A stretch of DNA of 64,000 bases, taken from contig JADFIG010000004.1 in the NCBI GenBank assembly GCA_022566735.1, forward strand, positions 143,555-207,554, given 5' to 3'. The DNA is from Pseudomonadota bacterium (GTDB lineage Bacteria; Pseudomonadota; Gammaproteobacteria; Burkholderiales; Burkholderiaceae_C). Position numbers and translations under genes: made by a program. The notes beneath the pieces were generated by a model. That model worked only from the letters and a program-made list of their open reading frames with translations. It did no database searches and had not been told where the DNA came from. Positions 39,065-48,869 of this stretch are shown one piece after another; positions within the stretch are counted from its first letter, which is position 1, and the number at the start of each line of letters is the position of its first letter.

Positions 39065-42000
39065 TCAATGCCGGGTCAGGTAGTGCGAGATCTGCTGGGC
39101 CGTCACCGGGCGGCTGTAGAGGTAGCCTTGGGCGACATCGCAGCCCAGGCTGCTGAGGAAGGCTTCCTGGTCGGGCATCTCCACGCCCTCGGCGACCACG
39201 TGCAGGCGCAGGCCGTGCGCCATCGAGATCATGGTGCTGACCAGCTGGCTGTCGCTGTCGTTGCTGGGCAGGTCCTGCACGAAGCTGCGGTCGATCTTGA
39301 GCTGCTGCACCGGGAAGCGCTTGAGGTAGGCCAGCGAGGAATAGCCGGTGCCGAAGTCGTCGATGGTCAGGTACACGCCCAGCTGGTGCAACTGCTGCAG
39401 GAACTGCTCGGCGCCCATGCCGGACTCCATCAGGCCGCCTTCGGTGATCTCGATTTCCAGGCACTGCGGTGGCAGGCCGGTGCGCTCCAGGATGTCGGCG
39501 AGGCGCTCGACCACGCCGCCGCGGCGGATCTCGCTGGGCGAGAGGTTGACGGCCACGCGCCCGAAGTCGAGTCCGGCATCCAGCCAGGCCCGCGCCTGGT
39601 TGCAGGCCTCTTCGATGACCCACTCGCTCAGGGAGGTGATCATGCCTGCGTCTTCCATGACGGGGATGAACTGGTTGGGGCTGAGCGCCGCCGAGCCATG
39701 GTGCAGCCCGGCCGTGTGCTGGCCGGCGTTGTTGAGGCGCACCAGGGCCTCGACCGCGATGACCTTGCGGTCCGACAGCCGCACCATGGGCTGGTAGTGC
39801 AGGGTGAATTCGCTGTGCTCCACCGCGCGGCGCAGCAGGGTTTCCATCTGCAGGCGCAGGGTGGCGTCGGTGGTGAAGGCCTCGGTGTAGAAGCTGAAGT
39901 TGTTGCGGCCGCGGCGCTTGGACTCGTACATGGCGGCGTCGGCGTTGCGCACGAGCTCGGACTCGTCCTGGCCGTCGTCCGGGTACATGCTGATGCCGAT
40001 GGAGGCGCGCACATAGACCTGCTGGCCGCCGTCCAGGGTGAAGGGCTGGCTGAGGGTTTCGAGGATGGCGGAGGCCACGTGCGCGGCCTGTTGCGGGTGG
40101 CGCAGGTGCTCCAGCACGAGCACGAACTCGTCGCCGGCCAGTCGGCCCAGGGTGTCTTCCTGGCGCACGCGCTGGCTCAGGCGCTGGGCGACCTGGCGCA
40201 GCAGGCTGTCGCCGGCGGCGTGTCCGAGGCCATCGTTGACGGTCTTGAAGTTGTCGAGGTCGATGAAGACGACGCCGACCAGGGTGTGGTGCCGCTGCGC
40301 CAGGTTGATGGCGTGGGCCAGGCGCTGGCGGATGAGCACGCGGTTGGGCAGCTCGGTCAGCGGGTCGTAGTGGGCCATGCGCGCCAGGCGCTCTTCGGTC
40401 TGCTTGAGCTGGGTGATGTCGGTGAACACGCCCACGAAGTGGCTGGGTTCACCCTGGCTGCTGCGCACGGCCGACACCGACAGCTTGGTCATGAAGGGGT
40501 CGCCGCTGCGGTGCTTGAACCAGACCTCGCCCTGCCAGGCGCCGTGGCGGCGCAGCTGGCCGCGCAACTCGGTGAGGAATTCGGTGGGCTGGTCGGTCAT
40601 CAGGAACTCGGGCGTCAGGCCGATGACCTCGTGCTCCTCGTAGCCCGTCAGCGTGGTGAATGCGGGGTTGATGGACACCAGCGCTTTGTCGCGGCCCATC
40701 ACCATCATGCCGTCGCGGGTGCTTTCGAGCGCTGCGGCGTGCAGGCGGATGCGCTCTTCGGCCTGGTCGCGCAAGGCTTCCCGGTGCAGGTTGGTCAGCG
40801 CGAAGGACAGGTCGCTGGAGAGGTCCTCGAAGAGGCCGAGTTCGTCGGCATCGGTGTCGTCCACGCGGCGGCCCAGCAGCAGCAGGTGGCCCACGAGGGT
40901 GTGCTCGCGGCGCAGCGGCACGACCACGCAACCGGGCGTGCCGGCGGCCACGGCCTCGTGCAGCCAGGCCGGCGCGGGCTTGAGCGCCGACAGGCTTTGC
41001 AGTTCGCGGGTGCGGAAGGTCTGGCCCTGGCGCAGGGCGGTGTCCAGGGCGTTGCCGGTGTCGGCCTGCGCCGGCAGGCTGAAGCTCAGGCTGGGGCGGC
41101 GCGGACGCTCGTCGCCGGACTCGGCCTCGCAGCGCAAGGTGCAGGGGTCGTCGGCATCGAACAGCGCGACCCAGGCCTTGCGGAACTGGCCATGCTGCAC
41201 CGCGACCTGGCAGACCCGCTCCAGCAGCGCGTGCGGATCGCTGGAGCGCACGATGGCCTGGTTGACGTGGCTGAGGAAGTCGTACATGCGCGTCTTGCGG
41301 CGCAGGCGGCGCTCGGTCTGGCGGCGCGCGGTGATGTCCCAGATCATCCAGACGACCTCGTCGGTGTCGCCCACGGGGGCGCAGCGGCTGTCGAAGTGGC
41401 GCAGTTCCTGGTTGATGGGGATGGCGAAGGTGGTGGTCTGGGGGCTGCGGCTGTCCAGGGCCTGCTGGAGCACGCCCATGAAACGCTGCGCCATCTCGGT
41501 GGGGAAGAGGTCGCTCAGGCGGCGGCCGATGAGGTCCTGCGCGGGGCGACCGAGCAAGGGCAGGTTGTTGCCGTAGATGTCGAGGTGGTGGCCCTGGGCG
41601 TCCATGCGGAAGGCCAGGTCGGGCAGGGCTTCGGCGAAAGCACGCAGCTGGGCTTCGCGTGCTTCGGCCTTGCCGATGGCGGCCTCGCGCTGGCGGTGGG
41701 CGCGGCCCATGAGCAGCAGCAACAGCAGGGTCACGCCGCCCACGAGGGCGACGTTGAGCCGGTCGAGGCGGTGCTGGTCGCGGGTGGCGAGGTCGAGGGC
41801 CTGCTCCCAACGGGTGCCGGTGGCACCGAGGGCCTGGTCCACGTCGCTCAGGGATTGGCGCAGCGCAGCGCCATCCCGGGGCATGGTCTCGGCCTGGCGC
41901 AAGGCGGCTGCGACCTGGGCCTGCAGGTGCGACAGCGGCCCGCGCACATCCTCAGGGGCGTGGGGCTGCAGCTCTGCCAGGGCGTGGCGGGTGCGGGTCA

Positions 42001-42310
42001 GCGGGGTGGTCAGGGCATCGGTCTGGTCCGGGGCCATCCGGGTGGCGGGGCCTGCCACCAGCCACTGGGCCTGGCGGGTCTCGAAGCGCGCGACCGAGAG
42101 GTGGGTGTCGAACGCGTGTGCCTGTTGCTGCAGGCGGTTCCAGCCGAGGTGGGACCAGGCGATCAGGCCCATGCTGACCGCGGCCAGCGCGCCCACGGAC
42201 AGTGCCAGCGGCCCGAAGCGCCCGAACACCGGCGTGGGCACGGCTTCAGATGCGGCATGTCGGGCCAGGGACGGATCGGGCGGCGATGTCGGGTGGGGCA
42301 CTGCGCTCAT
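39065..42310 (-). CDS. Membrane-bound PAS-GAF-PAS-GGDEF-EAL cyclic-di-GMP signalling protein
   Basis: 1081 residues. Two membrane helices (about 33-52 and 187-203) bracket a ~130-residue periplasmic sensor. Then PAS (about 220-330), GAF (about 345-505), PAS (about 515-635), GGDEF (about 640-805) and EAL (about 825-1075). The cyclase motif is AGDEF at 725-729, and the I-site RQED is at 716-719. The EAL domain keeps its key parts: VEALVRLN, EIEITEGGL, TIDDFGTGYSS, LKIDRSF, VAEGVE, QGYLYSRP. Phosphodiesterase activity is likely; cyclase activity is uncertain because of the first-glycine change. Transcribed alone. Confidence 0.93.
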   Translation of the reverse strand: MSAVPHPTSPPDPSLARHAASEAVPTPVFGRFGPLALSVGALAAVSMGLIAWSHLGWNRLQQQAHAFDTHLSVARFETRQAQWLVAGPATRMAPDQTDALTTPLTRTRHALAELQPHAPEDVRGPLSHLQAQVAAALRQAETMPRDGAALRQSLSDVDQALGATGTRWEQALDLATRDQHRLDRLNVALVGGVTLLLLLLMGRAHRQREAAIGKAEAREAQLRAFAEALPDLAFRMDAQGHHLDIYGNNLPLLGRPAQDLIGRRLSDLFPTEMAQRFMGVLQQALDSRSPQTTTFAIPINQELRHFDSRCAPVGDTDEVVWMIWDITARRQTERRLRRKTRMYDFLSHVNQAIVRSSDPHALLERVCQVAVQHGQFRKAWVALFDADDPCTLRCEAESGDERPRRPSLSFSLPAQADTGNALDTALRQGQTFRTRELQSLSALKPAPAWLHEAVAAGTPGCVVVPLRREHTLVGHLLLLGRRVDDTDADELGLFEDLSSDLSFALTNLHREALRDQAEERIRLHAAALESTRDGMMVMGRDKALVSINPAFTTLTGYEEHEVIGLTPEFLMTDQPTEFLTELRGQLRRHGAWQGEVWFKHRSGDPFMTKLSVSAVRSSQGEPSHFVGVFTDITQLKQTEERLARMAHYDPLTELPNRVLIRQRLAHAINLAQRHHTLVGVVFIDLDNFKTVNDGLGHAAGDSLLRQVAQRLSQRVRQEDTLGRLAGDEFVLVLEHLRHPQQAAHVASAILETLSQPFTLDGGQQVYVRASIGISMYPDDGQDESELVRNADAAMYESKRRGRNNFSFYTEAFTTDATLRLQMETLLRRAVEHSEFTLHYQPMVRLSDRKVIAVEALVRLNNAGQHTAGLHHGSAALSPNQFIPVMEDAGMITSLSEWVIEEACNQARAWLDAGLDFGRVAVNLSPSEIRRGGVVERLADILERTGLPPQCLEIEITEGGLMESGMGAEQFLQQLHQLGVYLTIDDFGTGYSSLAYLKRFPVQQLKIDRSFVQDLPSNDSDSQLVSTMISMAHGLRLHVVAEGVEMPDQEAFLSSLGCDVAQGYLYSRPVTAQQISHYLTRH

Positions 42311-42464
42311 GTCGCGTGGAGGATGCGGGTCGACGCTGAGCCGACAGCTTAGGTGAAAACGCCTTCAGATCGGCGATGATGGGTGCAGGTCGCTCCAGAA
42401 TCACCCTTTTGGGTGGGGCGCCGCCTGCATTTGCACACAGCCCGAGATTTTGACTGCAGCGCCG

Positions 42465-43400
42465 ATGTCACAAACTGCCCCTTATGTCCCGGTTTACCCT
42501 GCCCGCAGCGAGCACCTGAGCGTGCGCGGCTTGCGCTACCACCTCAGGGTGTGGGGCGACCTGACCCGGGTCAGCGACGCCCAGCCTCTGCTGGTCATGG
42601 TGCACGGCTGGATGGACACCTCGGCGTCTTTCCAGTTCATGGTGGACGCCCTGCGCGGGCAGCCCGGCTGGGGCGAGCGTCCCATCGTGGCGCTGGACTG
42701 GCGCGGCTTCGGCCACACCGAGACGCCCCCGGCCAACGACCGCTACTTTTTTGCCGACTACCTGGCCGACCTGGATGCCGCCCTGCAGCAGCTCTCCCCC
42801 GATCGCCCGATGGACCTGCTGGGCCACAGCATGGGCGGCAACGTGGTGATGCTCTACGCGGGTGTGCGCGCCGAGCGCATCCGCAAGCTGGTCAACCTCG
42901 AAGGCTTCGGCATGCCCGCGGCCCCGCCGGAGGCCGCCCCGCAGCGCTACGTCAAGTGGCTCGATGAGTTGCGCGCCCCGGTGCAGCTGAAGGACTACGC
43001 CAGCCTCGACGAGGTGGCTCGCCGCCTGCAGGCCAACAACCCGCTGCTGCGGCCGGCGTTTGCGCAATGGCTGGCCGGGCACTGGGCGCGCGAGGAGGGC
43101 GGCCGCTGGGTCATCAACGCCGACCCGGCGCACAAGCGCCCGCAGCCCTTCCTCTACCGGGTCGAGGAGGTCCATGCCTTCCTGGCCCGTGTCACGTGCC
43201 CGGTGCTGTTCGTCGAGGGCGACCAGACCCAGTACTTCAGCTTGTTCGGCGACAAGTTCACGCGGGAGGAGTTCCTCGACCGCGTCTCCCGGGTGCCCGA
43301 TTTCCGCCTGGAAACGCTCGGGCAGGCGGGCCACATGCTGCACCACGACCAGCCCGAGGCGCTGGCGGCCCACCTGGCGGGCTTCCTGACGCCTTCCTGA
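42465..43400 (+). CDS. Alpha/beta-fold hydrolase
   Basis: 311 residues from the ATG at 42465 (a TTG at 42450 is in frame). The oxyanion region is VMVHGWMDTSASF, the nucleophile elbow is LLGHSMGGNVVML, and the catalytic histidine is in QAGHMLHHDQPEAL. Substrate unknown. It diverges from the cyclic-di-GMP gene and precedes prfB by about 80 bases. Confidence 0.87.
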   Translation: MSQTAPYVPVYPARSEHLSVRGLRYHLRVWGDLTRVSDAQPLLVMVHGWMDTSASFQFMVDALRGQPGWGERPIVALDWRGFGHTETPPANDRYFFADYLADLDAALQQLSPDRPMDLLGHSMGGNVVMLYAGVRAERIRKLVNLEGFGMPAAPPEAAPQRYVKWLDELRAPVQLKDYASLDEVARRLQANNPLLRPAFAQWLAGHWAREEGGRWVINADPAHKRPQPFLYRVEEVHAFLARVTCPVLFVEGDQTQYFSLFGDKFTREEFLDRVSRVPDFRLETLGQAGHMLHHDQPEALAAHLAGFLTPS

Positions 43401-43483
43401 CACCGTGAGGGCATGAGAAAATGGGCCCATGCGGGCCGTCAGGCCCTTTCACATTCAGATCCCAGATACCTCGCAGGCACCCC

Positions 43484-44588
43484 ATGGACATCGAACACAT
43501 CAACGCCCTCGGCGCGCAAATTGCCGACCTGACTCAGCGCACCGCTGAGCTTCGGGGGTATCTTTGACTGGGACGAAAAGTCCCGCCGCCTCGCTGAAGT
43601 CAACGCCGAACTCGAAGATCCTGCCGTCTGGAACGACCCCAAGCGCGCGCAAGCCCTGGGCAAGGAAAAGAAGTCGCTCGAAGACGTGGTGCTGGTCATC
43701 AGCCACCTGACGAGCAACCTGGCCGACAACGCCGAGCTGTTCGAGATGTCGAAGGAAGAGGGCGACGACGCCGGCCTGCAGGCCATCTTTGACGATGTGC
43801 AGGCCCTGCTGAAGGACGTCGAGAACCTCGAATTCCGTCGCATGTTCAGCAACCCGGCCGACCCGAGCAACTGCTTCATCGACATCCAGGCCGGCGCCGG
43901 TGGCACCGAGGCCTGCGACTGGGCCTCCATGCTGCTGCGCCAGTACCTGCGTTACTGCGAGCGCAAGGGCTTCAAGGCCGACCTCGAAGACGAAACCCCG
44001 GGCGACACCGCCGGCATCAAGAGCGCGACCATCAAGGTCGAGGGCGAGTACGCCTTCGGCTTCCTGCGCACCGAAACCGGCGTGCACCGCCTGGTGCGCA
44101 AGTCGCCGTTCGACTCGTCCGGCGGCCGCCACACCTCGTTCGCATCGGTGTTCGTCTACCCGGAAATCGACGACTCCATCGAGATCGACATCAACCCGGC
44201 CGACGTGCGCACCGACACCTACCGCGCCTCGGGTGCGGGCGGTCAGCACATCAACAAGACCGACTCGGCCGTGCGCCTGACCCACATCCCCACGGGCATC
44301 GTGGTGCAGTGCCAGGACAGCCGCTCGCAGCACAGCAACCGCGACGTCGCGTGGCGCCGCCTGCGCTCGCGCCTGTACGACCACGAAATGCGCAAGCGCA
44401 TGGAAGCGCAGCAGAAGCTGGAAGACACCAAGACCGATGTGGGCTGGGGCCACCAGATCCGCTCCTACGTGCTCGACCAGTCGCGCATCAAGGACCTGCG
44501 CACCAGCGTTGAAATCTCCAACACCCAGAAGGTGCTGGATGGCGACCTCGACCCATTCATCGAGGCCAGCCTGAAGCAAGGCATCTGA
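43484..44588 (+). CDS. prfB: Peptide chain release factor 2, with programmed +1 frameshift
   Basis: Frame 0 runs from the ATG at 43484 through CTT (43562-43564) to an in-frame TGA at 43565-43567. Reading resumes +1 at GAC (43566), giving 27 + 340 = 367 residues. The slippery CTT-TGA-C and the upstream GGGGGTAT match the conserved autoregulatory site. When RF2 is scarce, ribosomes slip and make more. The peptide anticodon segment is [12 protein letters not shown], and GGQ is at about 252-254 ([16 protein letters not shown]). Recognises UGA and UAA. pepN follows 24 bases later. Confidence 0.96.
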
Positions 44589-44612
44589 AGCATTCACCAC
44601 GAGAGGGACCCC

Positions 44613-47285
44613 ATGCGTGAAGGCAGCGCACCGCTGATTCGCCGCGAAGACTACGCGGCGCCGGCGTTCTGGATCAAGACGGTCGACCTGACTTTCGATC
44701 TGGACCCGGCCAAGACCCTGGTCATCAACAAGATGACCGTGGCGCCCAACCCGGCCCAGCCCGGCGCTCCCCTGCGCCTGGACGGTGAAGACATCAACCT
44801 CACCCGCGTGCTGGTCGATGGCGAGCCGGTGTCCTTCCGCACCGAGGGCGGCCAGCTGGTGCTGGAGAACCTGCCCCAGCAGCCCTTCAGCCTGGAGATC
44901 CGCAGCACCTGTGCGCCCGAGAAGAACACCCAGCTGTCGGGCCTGTACACCAGCAGCGGTGGCTTCTTCACGCAGTGCGAGGCCCTGGGCTTTCGCCGCA
45001 TCACTTACTTCCTGGACCGCCCGGACGTGATGGCCACCTACAAGGTGACCTTGAAGGGCGACCAGCGAAAGTACCCCGTGCTGCTGTCCAACGGCAACCT
45101 GGTGCAAGAGGGCAAGCTGGAGGGTGGCAAGCACTTCGCGGTGTGGGAAGACCCGCATCCGAAACCTTGCTACCTGTTCGCCCTGGTGGCCGCCGACCTG
45201 GTGCGCCGCGAACAGCGCATCCGCACCCGTGCCGGCAAGGACCACCTGCTGCAGATCTACGTGCGCGCCGGCGACCTGGACAAGACCGAGCACGCGATGA
45301 ACTCGCTGATCGCGTCCATCGCCTGGGACGAAGCCCGCTTCGGTCTGAGCCTGGACCTGGAGCGTTTCATGGTCGTGGCCGTGAGCGACTTCAACATGGG
45401 CGCCATGGAGAACAAGGGGTTGAACATCTTCAACACCAAGTTCGTGCTGGCCAACCCGGCCACCGCGACCGATGTCGACTTCGGCAACGTCGAAAGCGTG
45501 GTGGCCCACGAGTACTTCCACAACTGGACCGGCAACCGCGTCACCTGCCGCGACTGGTTCCAGCTCTCGCTGAAAGAAGGCCTGACCGTCTTCCGCGACC
45601 AGCAGTTCAGCCAGGACATGGCCGGCAGCCACAGCGCCCGCGCCGTCAAGCGCATCGAGGACGTGCGCACCCTGCGCCAGCTGCAGTTCCCCGAGGACGC
45701 GGGCCCGATGGCCCACCCGGTGCGCCCCGACAGCTACCTGGCGATCGACAACTTCTACACCGCCACCGTCTATGAAAAGGGCGCCGAGGTCGTGCGCATG
45801 ATGCACACCCTCGTCGGCCAGGAAGGCTTTGCCCGCGGCATGGCGCTGTATTTCGAGCGCCACGACGGCCAGGCCGTGACCTGCGACGACTTCGCCCAGG
45901 CGATTGCCGATGCCAACCCGGACAGCGAACTGGCCCGCCGCCTCGACGCCTTCAAGCGCTGGTACGCCCAGGCCGGCACGCCGCGCGTGAAGGCCCAGGG
46001 CGTTTACGACGCGGCCAACCACATCTATACCCTGACGCTGTCGCAAAGCTGTGCGGCCACGCCGGGCCAGCCCGTCAAGGCGCCCATGGTGGTCCCGGTG
46101 GCCATGGGCCTGGTCGCCGCCGATGGCCGCCACCTCAACCTGCACCTGGAAGGCCACCTCGACCCCATCGGGCACGACACGGTGCTGGTGCTGTCCGAGG
46201 CCGAGCAGACCTTCACCTTCGTGCATGTGCCCTTGGAGCCCGTGCCTTCGCTGCTGCGCGGTTTCTCTGCGCCCGTGGTGCTGGAGGCCGAACTCAGCGA
46301 CGACGCCCTGTTCACGCTGCTGTCCCATGACAGCGACCCCTTCAACCGCTGGGAAGCCGCCCAGAAGCTGGCCTTGCGCCGCCTGCTGGCCGCCGTGACC
46401 GGCCACGGGCATGTGGAGCTGGATGCGCGCTTCGTCGGGGCCCTGCGCGGTGTGCTGCGCCATCCCGAGCTGGACGCGGCGTTCAAGGAACTGGTGCTGA
46501 CCCTGCCGAGCGAAGCCTACGTGGCCGAGCAGCTGGAAGTGGTCGACCCGCAGCGCATCCATGCCGCCCGCGAAGGCATGCGCCTGCAACTGGCCCATGC
46601 CTTGCACGAAGACTGGGTCTGGGCGTTCGAGCAGCACCACGACCTGGGCGGCTACTCGCCCGACCCGGTGAGCGCCGGCCGCCGTGCCCTGGCCAACCTG
46701 GCCCTGGGCATGCTGGTGCTGGACGCCAGCGTGCGCCACAACCCCGTCTGGACGGGGCGCGCCTTCCAGCGCTTCAAGGACGCGGCCAACATGACCGACC
46801 GCCTGGGCGCGCTGTCGGCCCTGGTGAACGCGCACTCCGAGCTGGCCGAGCAGGCCCTGGAGCGCTTCCACCACCAGTTCCGCGGCGAGGCGCTCGTCAT
46901 CGACAAGTGGTTCAGCCTGCAGGCCCTGGCCCCGGAGAAGGACGGCAAGGTCTTCGCCCGCGCCAAGGCCCTGATGCTGCACCCGGACTTCACCCTGCGC
47001 ACGCCCAACCGCGCCCGCAGCCTGCTGATGGCGCTGTGCCAGAGCAACCCGGCCGCCTTCCATCGCACGGACGCCGCCGGCTACGTGTTCTGGGCCGACC
47101 GCGTCATCGAGATCGACGGCATCAACCCGCAGCTGGCCGCCCGCCTGGCCCGCGCCATGGACCACTGGCGCCGCCTGGCCGAGCCCTACCGCACGGCCGC
47201 CCGCGAGGCCCTCAGCCGCGTGGCCGCGCGCGCCGAGCTGTCGGACGATGTCCGCGAGATCGTCACACGCGCACTGCAGGATTGA
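44613..47285 (+). CDS. pepN: Aminopeptidase N (M1 zinc metallopeptidase)
   Basis: 890 residues, full length. Removes N-terminal residues from peptides in the cytoplasm. The exopeptidase motif GAMEN is at 263-267. The zinc site is HEYFHNW from H299, with the third ligand Glu in LSLKEGLTVF. The N-terminus MREGSAPLIRREDYAAPAFW and the C-terminal helical domain are typical of the proteobacterial enzyme. An AGAGG site precedes the ATG by 9 bases. Confidence 0.97.
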   Translation: MREGSAPLIRREDYAAPAFWIKTVDLTFDLDPAKTLVINKMTVAPNPAQPGAPLRLDGEDINLTRVLVDGEPVSFRTEGGQLVLENLPQQPFSLEIRSTCAPEKNTQLSGLYTSSGGFFTQCEALGFRRITYFLDRPDVMATYKVTLKGDQRKYPVLLSNGNLVQEGKLEGGKHFAVWEDPHPKPCYLFALVAADLVRREQRIRTRAGKDHLLQIYVRAGDLDKTEHAMNSLIASIAWDEARFGLSLDLERFMVVAVSDFNMGAMENKGLNIFNTKFVLANPATATDVDFGNVESVVAHEYFHNWTGNRVTCRDWFQLSLKEGLTVFRDQQFSQDMAGSHSARAVKRIEDVRTLRQLQFPEDAGPMAHPVRPDSYLAIDNFYTATVYEKGAEVVRMMHTLVGQEGFARGMALYFERHDGQAVTCDDFAQAIADANPDSELARRLDAFKRWYAQAGTPRVKAQGVYDAANHIYTLTLSQSCAATPGQPVKAPMVVPVAMGLVAADGRHLNLHLEGHLDPIGHDTVLVLSEAEQTFTFVHVPLEPVPSLLRGFSAPVVLEAELSDDALFTLLSHDSDPFNRWEAAQKLALRRLLAAVTGHGHVELDARFVGALRGVLRHPELDAAFKELVLTLPSEAYVAEQLEVVDPQRIHAAREGMRLQLAHALHEDWVWAFEQHHDLGGYSPDPVSAGRRALANLALGMLVLDASVRHNPVWTGRAFQRFKDAANMTDRLGALSALVNAHSELAEQALERFHHQFRGEALVIDKWFSLQALAPEKDGKVFARAKALMLHPDFTLRTPNRARSLLMALCQSNPAAFHRTDAAGYVFWADRVIEIDGINPQLAARLARAMDHWRRLAEPYRTAAREALSRVAARAELSDDVREIVTRALQD

Positions 47286-47321
47286 GCCGCAACGCTTTCA
47301 CGTTTTCAGGAAACACACACC

Positions 47322-48326
47322 ATGACCCACCGCATCAGCCTCACGCAGTACCTGATCGAACAGCAGCGCGGCGAGGCCCAGATCCCCGCCCAGCTGCGCC
47401 TCCTCATCGAAGTCGTGGCGCGCGCCTGCAAGCGCATCGCCATCAGCGTCAACAAGGGCGCCCTGGGTGAAGTCCTGGGCAGCGCCGGCAGCGAGAACGT
47501 GCAGGGCGAAGTCCAGAAGAAGCTGGACATCATCGCCAACGAGGTGCTGATCGAAGCCAACGAATGGGGCGGCCACCTGGCCGGCATGGCGTCCGAGGAA
47601 ATGGACGACATGCACGCCGTGCCCAACCGCTACCCGCAAGGCGAATACCTGCTGTTGTTCGACCCGCTCGACGGCTCCAGCAACATCGACGTGAACGTGA
47701 GCATCGGCACCATCTTCTCGGTGCTCAAGCACCAGGGTGGCGACGTCACCAACGACAGCTTCCTGCAGCCCGGCACCGCCCAGGTGTGCGCCGGCTACTG
47801 CGTGTACGGCCCGCAGACCACGCTGGTGCTGACGGTCGGCAAGGGCGTGGTGATGTTCACGCTGGACCGCGAGCAGGGCTCGTGGGTGATGACCGAAGAC
47901 AATGTGCGCATCCCCGAAGACACCAAGGAATTCGCCATCAACATGTCGAACATGCGCCACTGGGCCCCGCCCGTGAAGCGCTACATCGACGAGTGCCTGC
48001 AGGGCAAGGAAGGCGTGCGCGGCAAGGATTTCAACATGCGCTGGATCGCCTCCATGGTGGCCGACGTGCACCGCATCCTGACCCGCGGCGGCATCTTCAT
48101 GTACCCCTGGGACAAGCGCGAGCCCAACAAGCCCGGCAAGCTGCGCCTGATGTACGAAGCCAACCCGATGAGCTTCCTGGTGGAGCAAGCCGGCGGCGCG
48201 GCCACCAACGGCCTGCAGCGCATCATGGACGTGCCGCCTGCGCAGTTGCACGAACGCGTCAGCGTCATCCTGGGCTCGAAGAACGAGGTCGAGCGCGTCA
48301 CGGCCTACCACCGCGACGCGCAGTGA
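47322..48326 (+). CDS. fbp: Fructose-1,6-bisphosphatase class I
   Basis: 334 residues. Gluconeogenic hydrolysis of fructose 1,6-bisphosphate. The metal-binding signature DPLDGSSN is at 114-121. [10 protein letters not shown] supplies further acidic ligands, and [12 protein letters not shown] and GGIFMYPWD are family motifs. It follows pepN by 36 bases, probably in the same transcript, and is followed by tRNA-Thr. Confidence 0.96.
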   Translation: MTHRISLTQYLIEQQRGEAQIPAQLRLLIEVVARACKRIAISVNKGALGEVLGSAGSENVQGEVQKKLDIIANEVLIEANEWGGHLAGMASEEMDDMHAVPNRYPQGEYLLLFDPLDGSSNIDVNVSIGTIFSVLKHQGGDVTNDSFLQPGTAQVCAGYCVYGPQTTLVLTVGKGVVMFTLDREQGSWVMTEDNVRIPEDTKEFAINMSNMRHWAPPVKRYIDECLQGKEGVRGKDFNMRWIASMVADVHRILTRGGIFMYPWDKREPNKPGKLRLMYEANPMSFLVEQAGGAATNGLQRIMDVPPAQLHERVSVILGSKNEVERVTAYHRDAQ

Positions 48327-48351
48327 GCGTGCTAGAATTTAAGGCTTGGAT

Positions 48352-48427
48352 GCCGGTGTAGCTCAGTCGGTAGAGCAGCTCATTCGTAATGAGAAGGTCG
48401 AGGGTTCGATTCCTTTCACCGGCACCA
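48352..48427 (+). tRNA. tRNA-Thr (anticodon CGT)
   Basis: 76 bases including CCA. Acceptor GCCGGTG / CACCGGC, anticodon loop TTCGTAA, T arm GAGGGTTCGATTCCTTT. A -10-like TAGAAT sits at 48333-48338 with no good -35. Its 3' end borders the accessory region. Confidence 0.95.
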
Positions 48428-48443
48428 ATCAAATCAACAACTT

Positions 48444-48473
48444 AGCCTCGGATGCCCTCCGGGGCTTTGTTGT
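48444..48473 (+). terminator. Terminator of tRNA-Thr
   Basis: 9-bp stem AGCCTCGGA (48444-48452) / TCCGGGGCT (48458-48466) with one G-T pair and a 5-base loop, followed by TTTGTTGTT. Confidence 0.75.
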
Positions 48474-48485
48474 TCTTGGGCTTCA

Positions 48486-48544
48486 TGTAGCCACCATGTA
48501 GCCACCGGTGCGTGTTTTTGTACCGTGTAGCCAGCATGTAGCCA
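48486..48544. repeat. Four TGTAGCCA direct repeats in two pairs (possible integrase arm sites)
   Basis: TGTAGCCA begins at 48486, 48497, 48526 and 48537. Within each pair the copies are 11 bases apart, and the pairs are 40 bases apart. Three copies extend to ATGTAGCCACC. The location just beyond a tRNA 3' end and the one-turn spacing fit tyrosine-integrase arm sites of a lost element. No integrase gene is present. Confidence 0.5.
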
Positions 48545-48869
48545 CCCTGGGAAAGACGAAGCCCCAGCGGTGGGGTCGTGCCGCTGTGGTGCAACTCAGG
48601 CACGCCTTCACGACCGACCTGAAGCGCGCACATGTTCAGTGATGTTCAGGCCCGACCGGGTGTTGGGAAATGTTGAGGTGGCGCCAATTGGCCAAGCGGC
48701 GCTCTCCCGCATCAATGCGTACCCAGCTGCGTACCGCTTTCTTGCGTACCTGCAAAAGCGTGGAAACCAGGCTGTTAACCGCTGGCTGGAAACTTGGTCG
48801 ACTATTGCCAACTGCGCTTTATGAACCCATTCGGTTCGGGCATCAACGTGGCGCAGTCCGATGCCCGGT
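48545..48869. other. Accessory interval without a supported gene
   Basis: Nothing here is recognisable. A 60-residue plus-strand frame (48642-48824, MFRPDRVLGNVEVAPIGQ...) has a fairly natural composition but no clear ribosome site. The base composition is less GC-rich than the flanks. It looks like debris of an integrated element. Confidence 0.4.

Noticed and set aside
37457..42352. 1631-codon plus-strand open frame opposite the chromate, thioesterase and cyclic-di-GMP genes
   Set aside because: Shadow frame: Gln/Val/Gly/Ala repeats, no domain, and it crosses several real genes on the other strand.
43500..47165. 1221-codon minus-strand open frame opposite prfB and pepN
   Set aside because: Shadow of pepN and prfB codon usage; no start context and no family-like sequence.
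48486..48544. TGTAGCCA repeats considered as a CRISPR array
   Set aside because: Units are 8-11 bases with no spacer-sized unique segments and no cas genes in the window.
48608..48811. Minus-strand 67-codon frame near tRNA-Thr
   Set aside because: No homology that I recognise, no ribosome site, and it overlaps an equally weak plus-strand frame; treated as debris.
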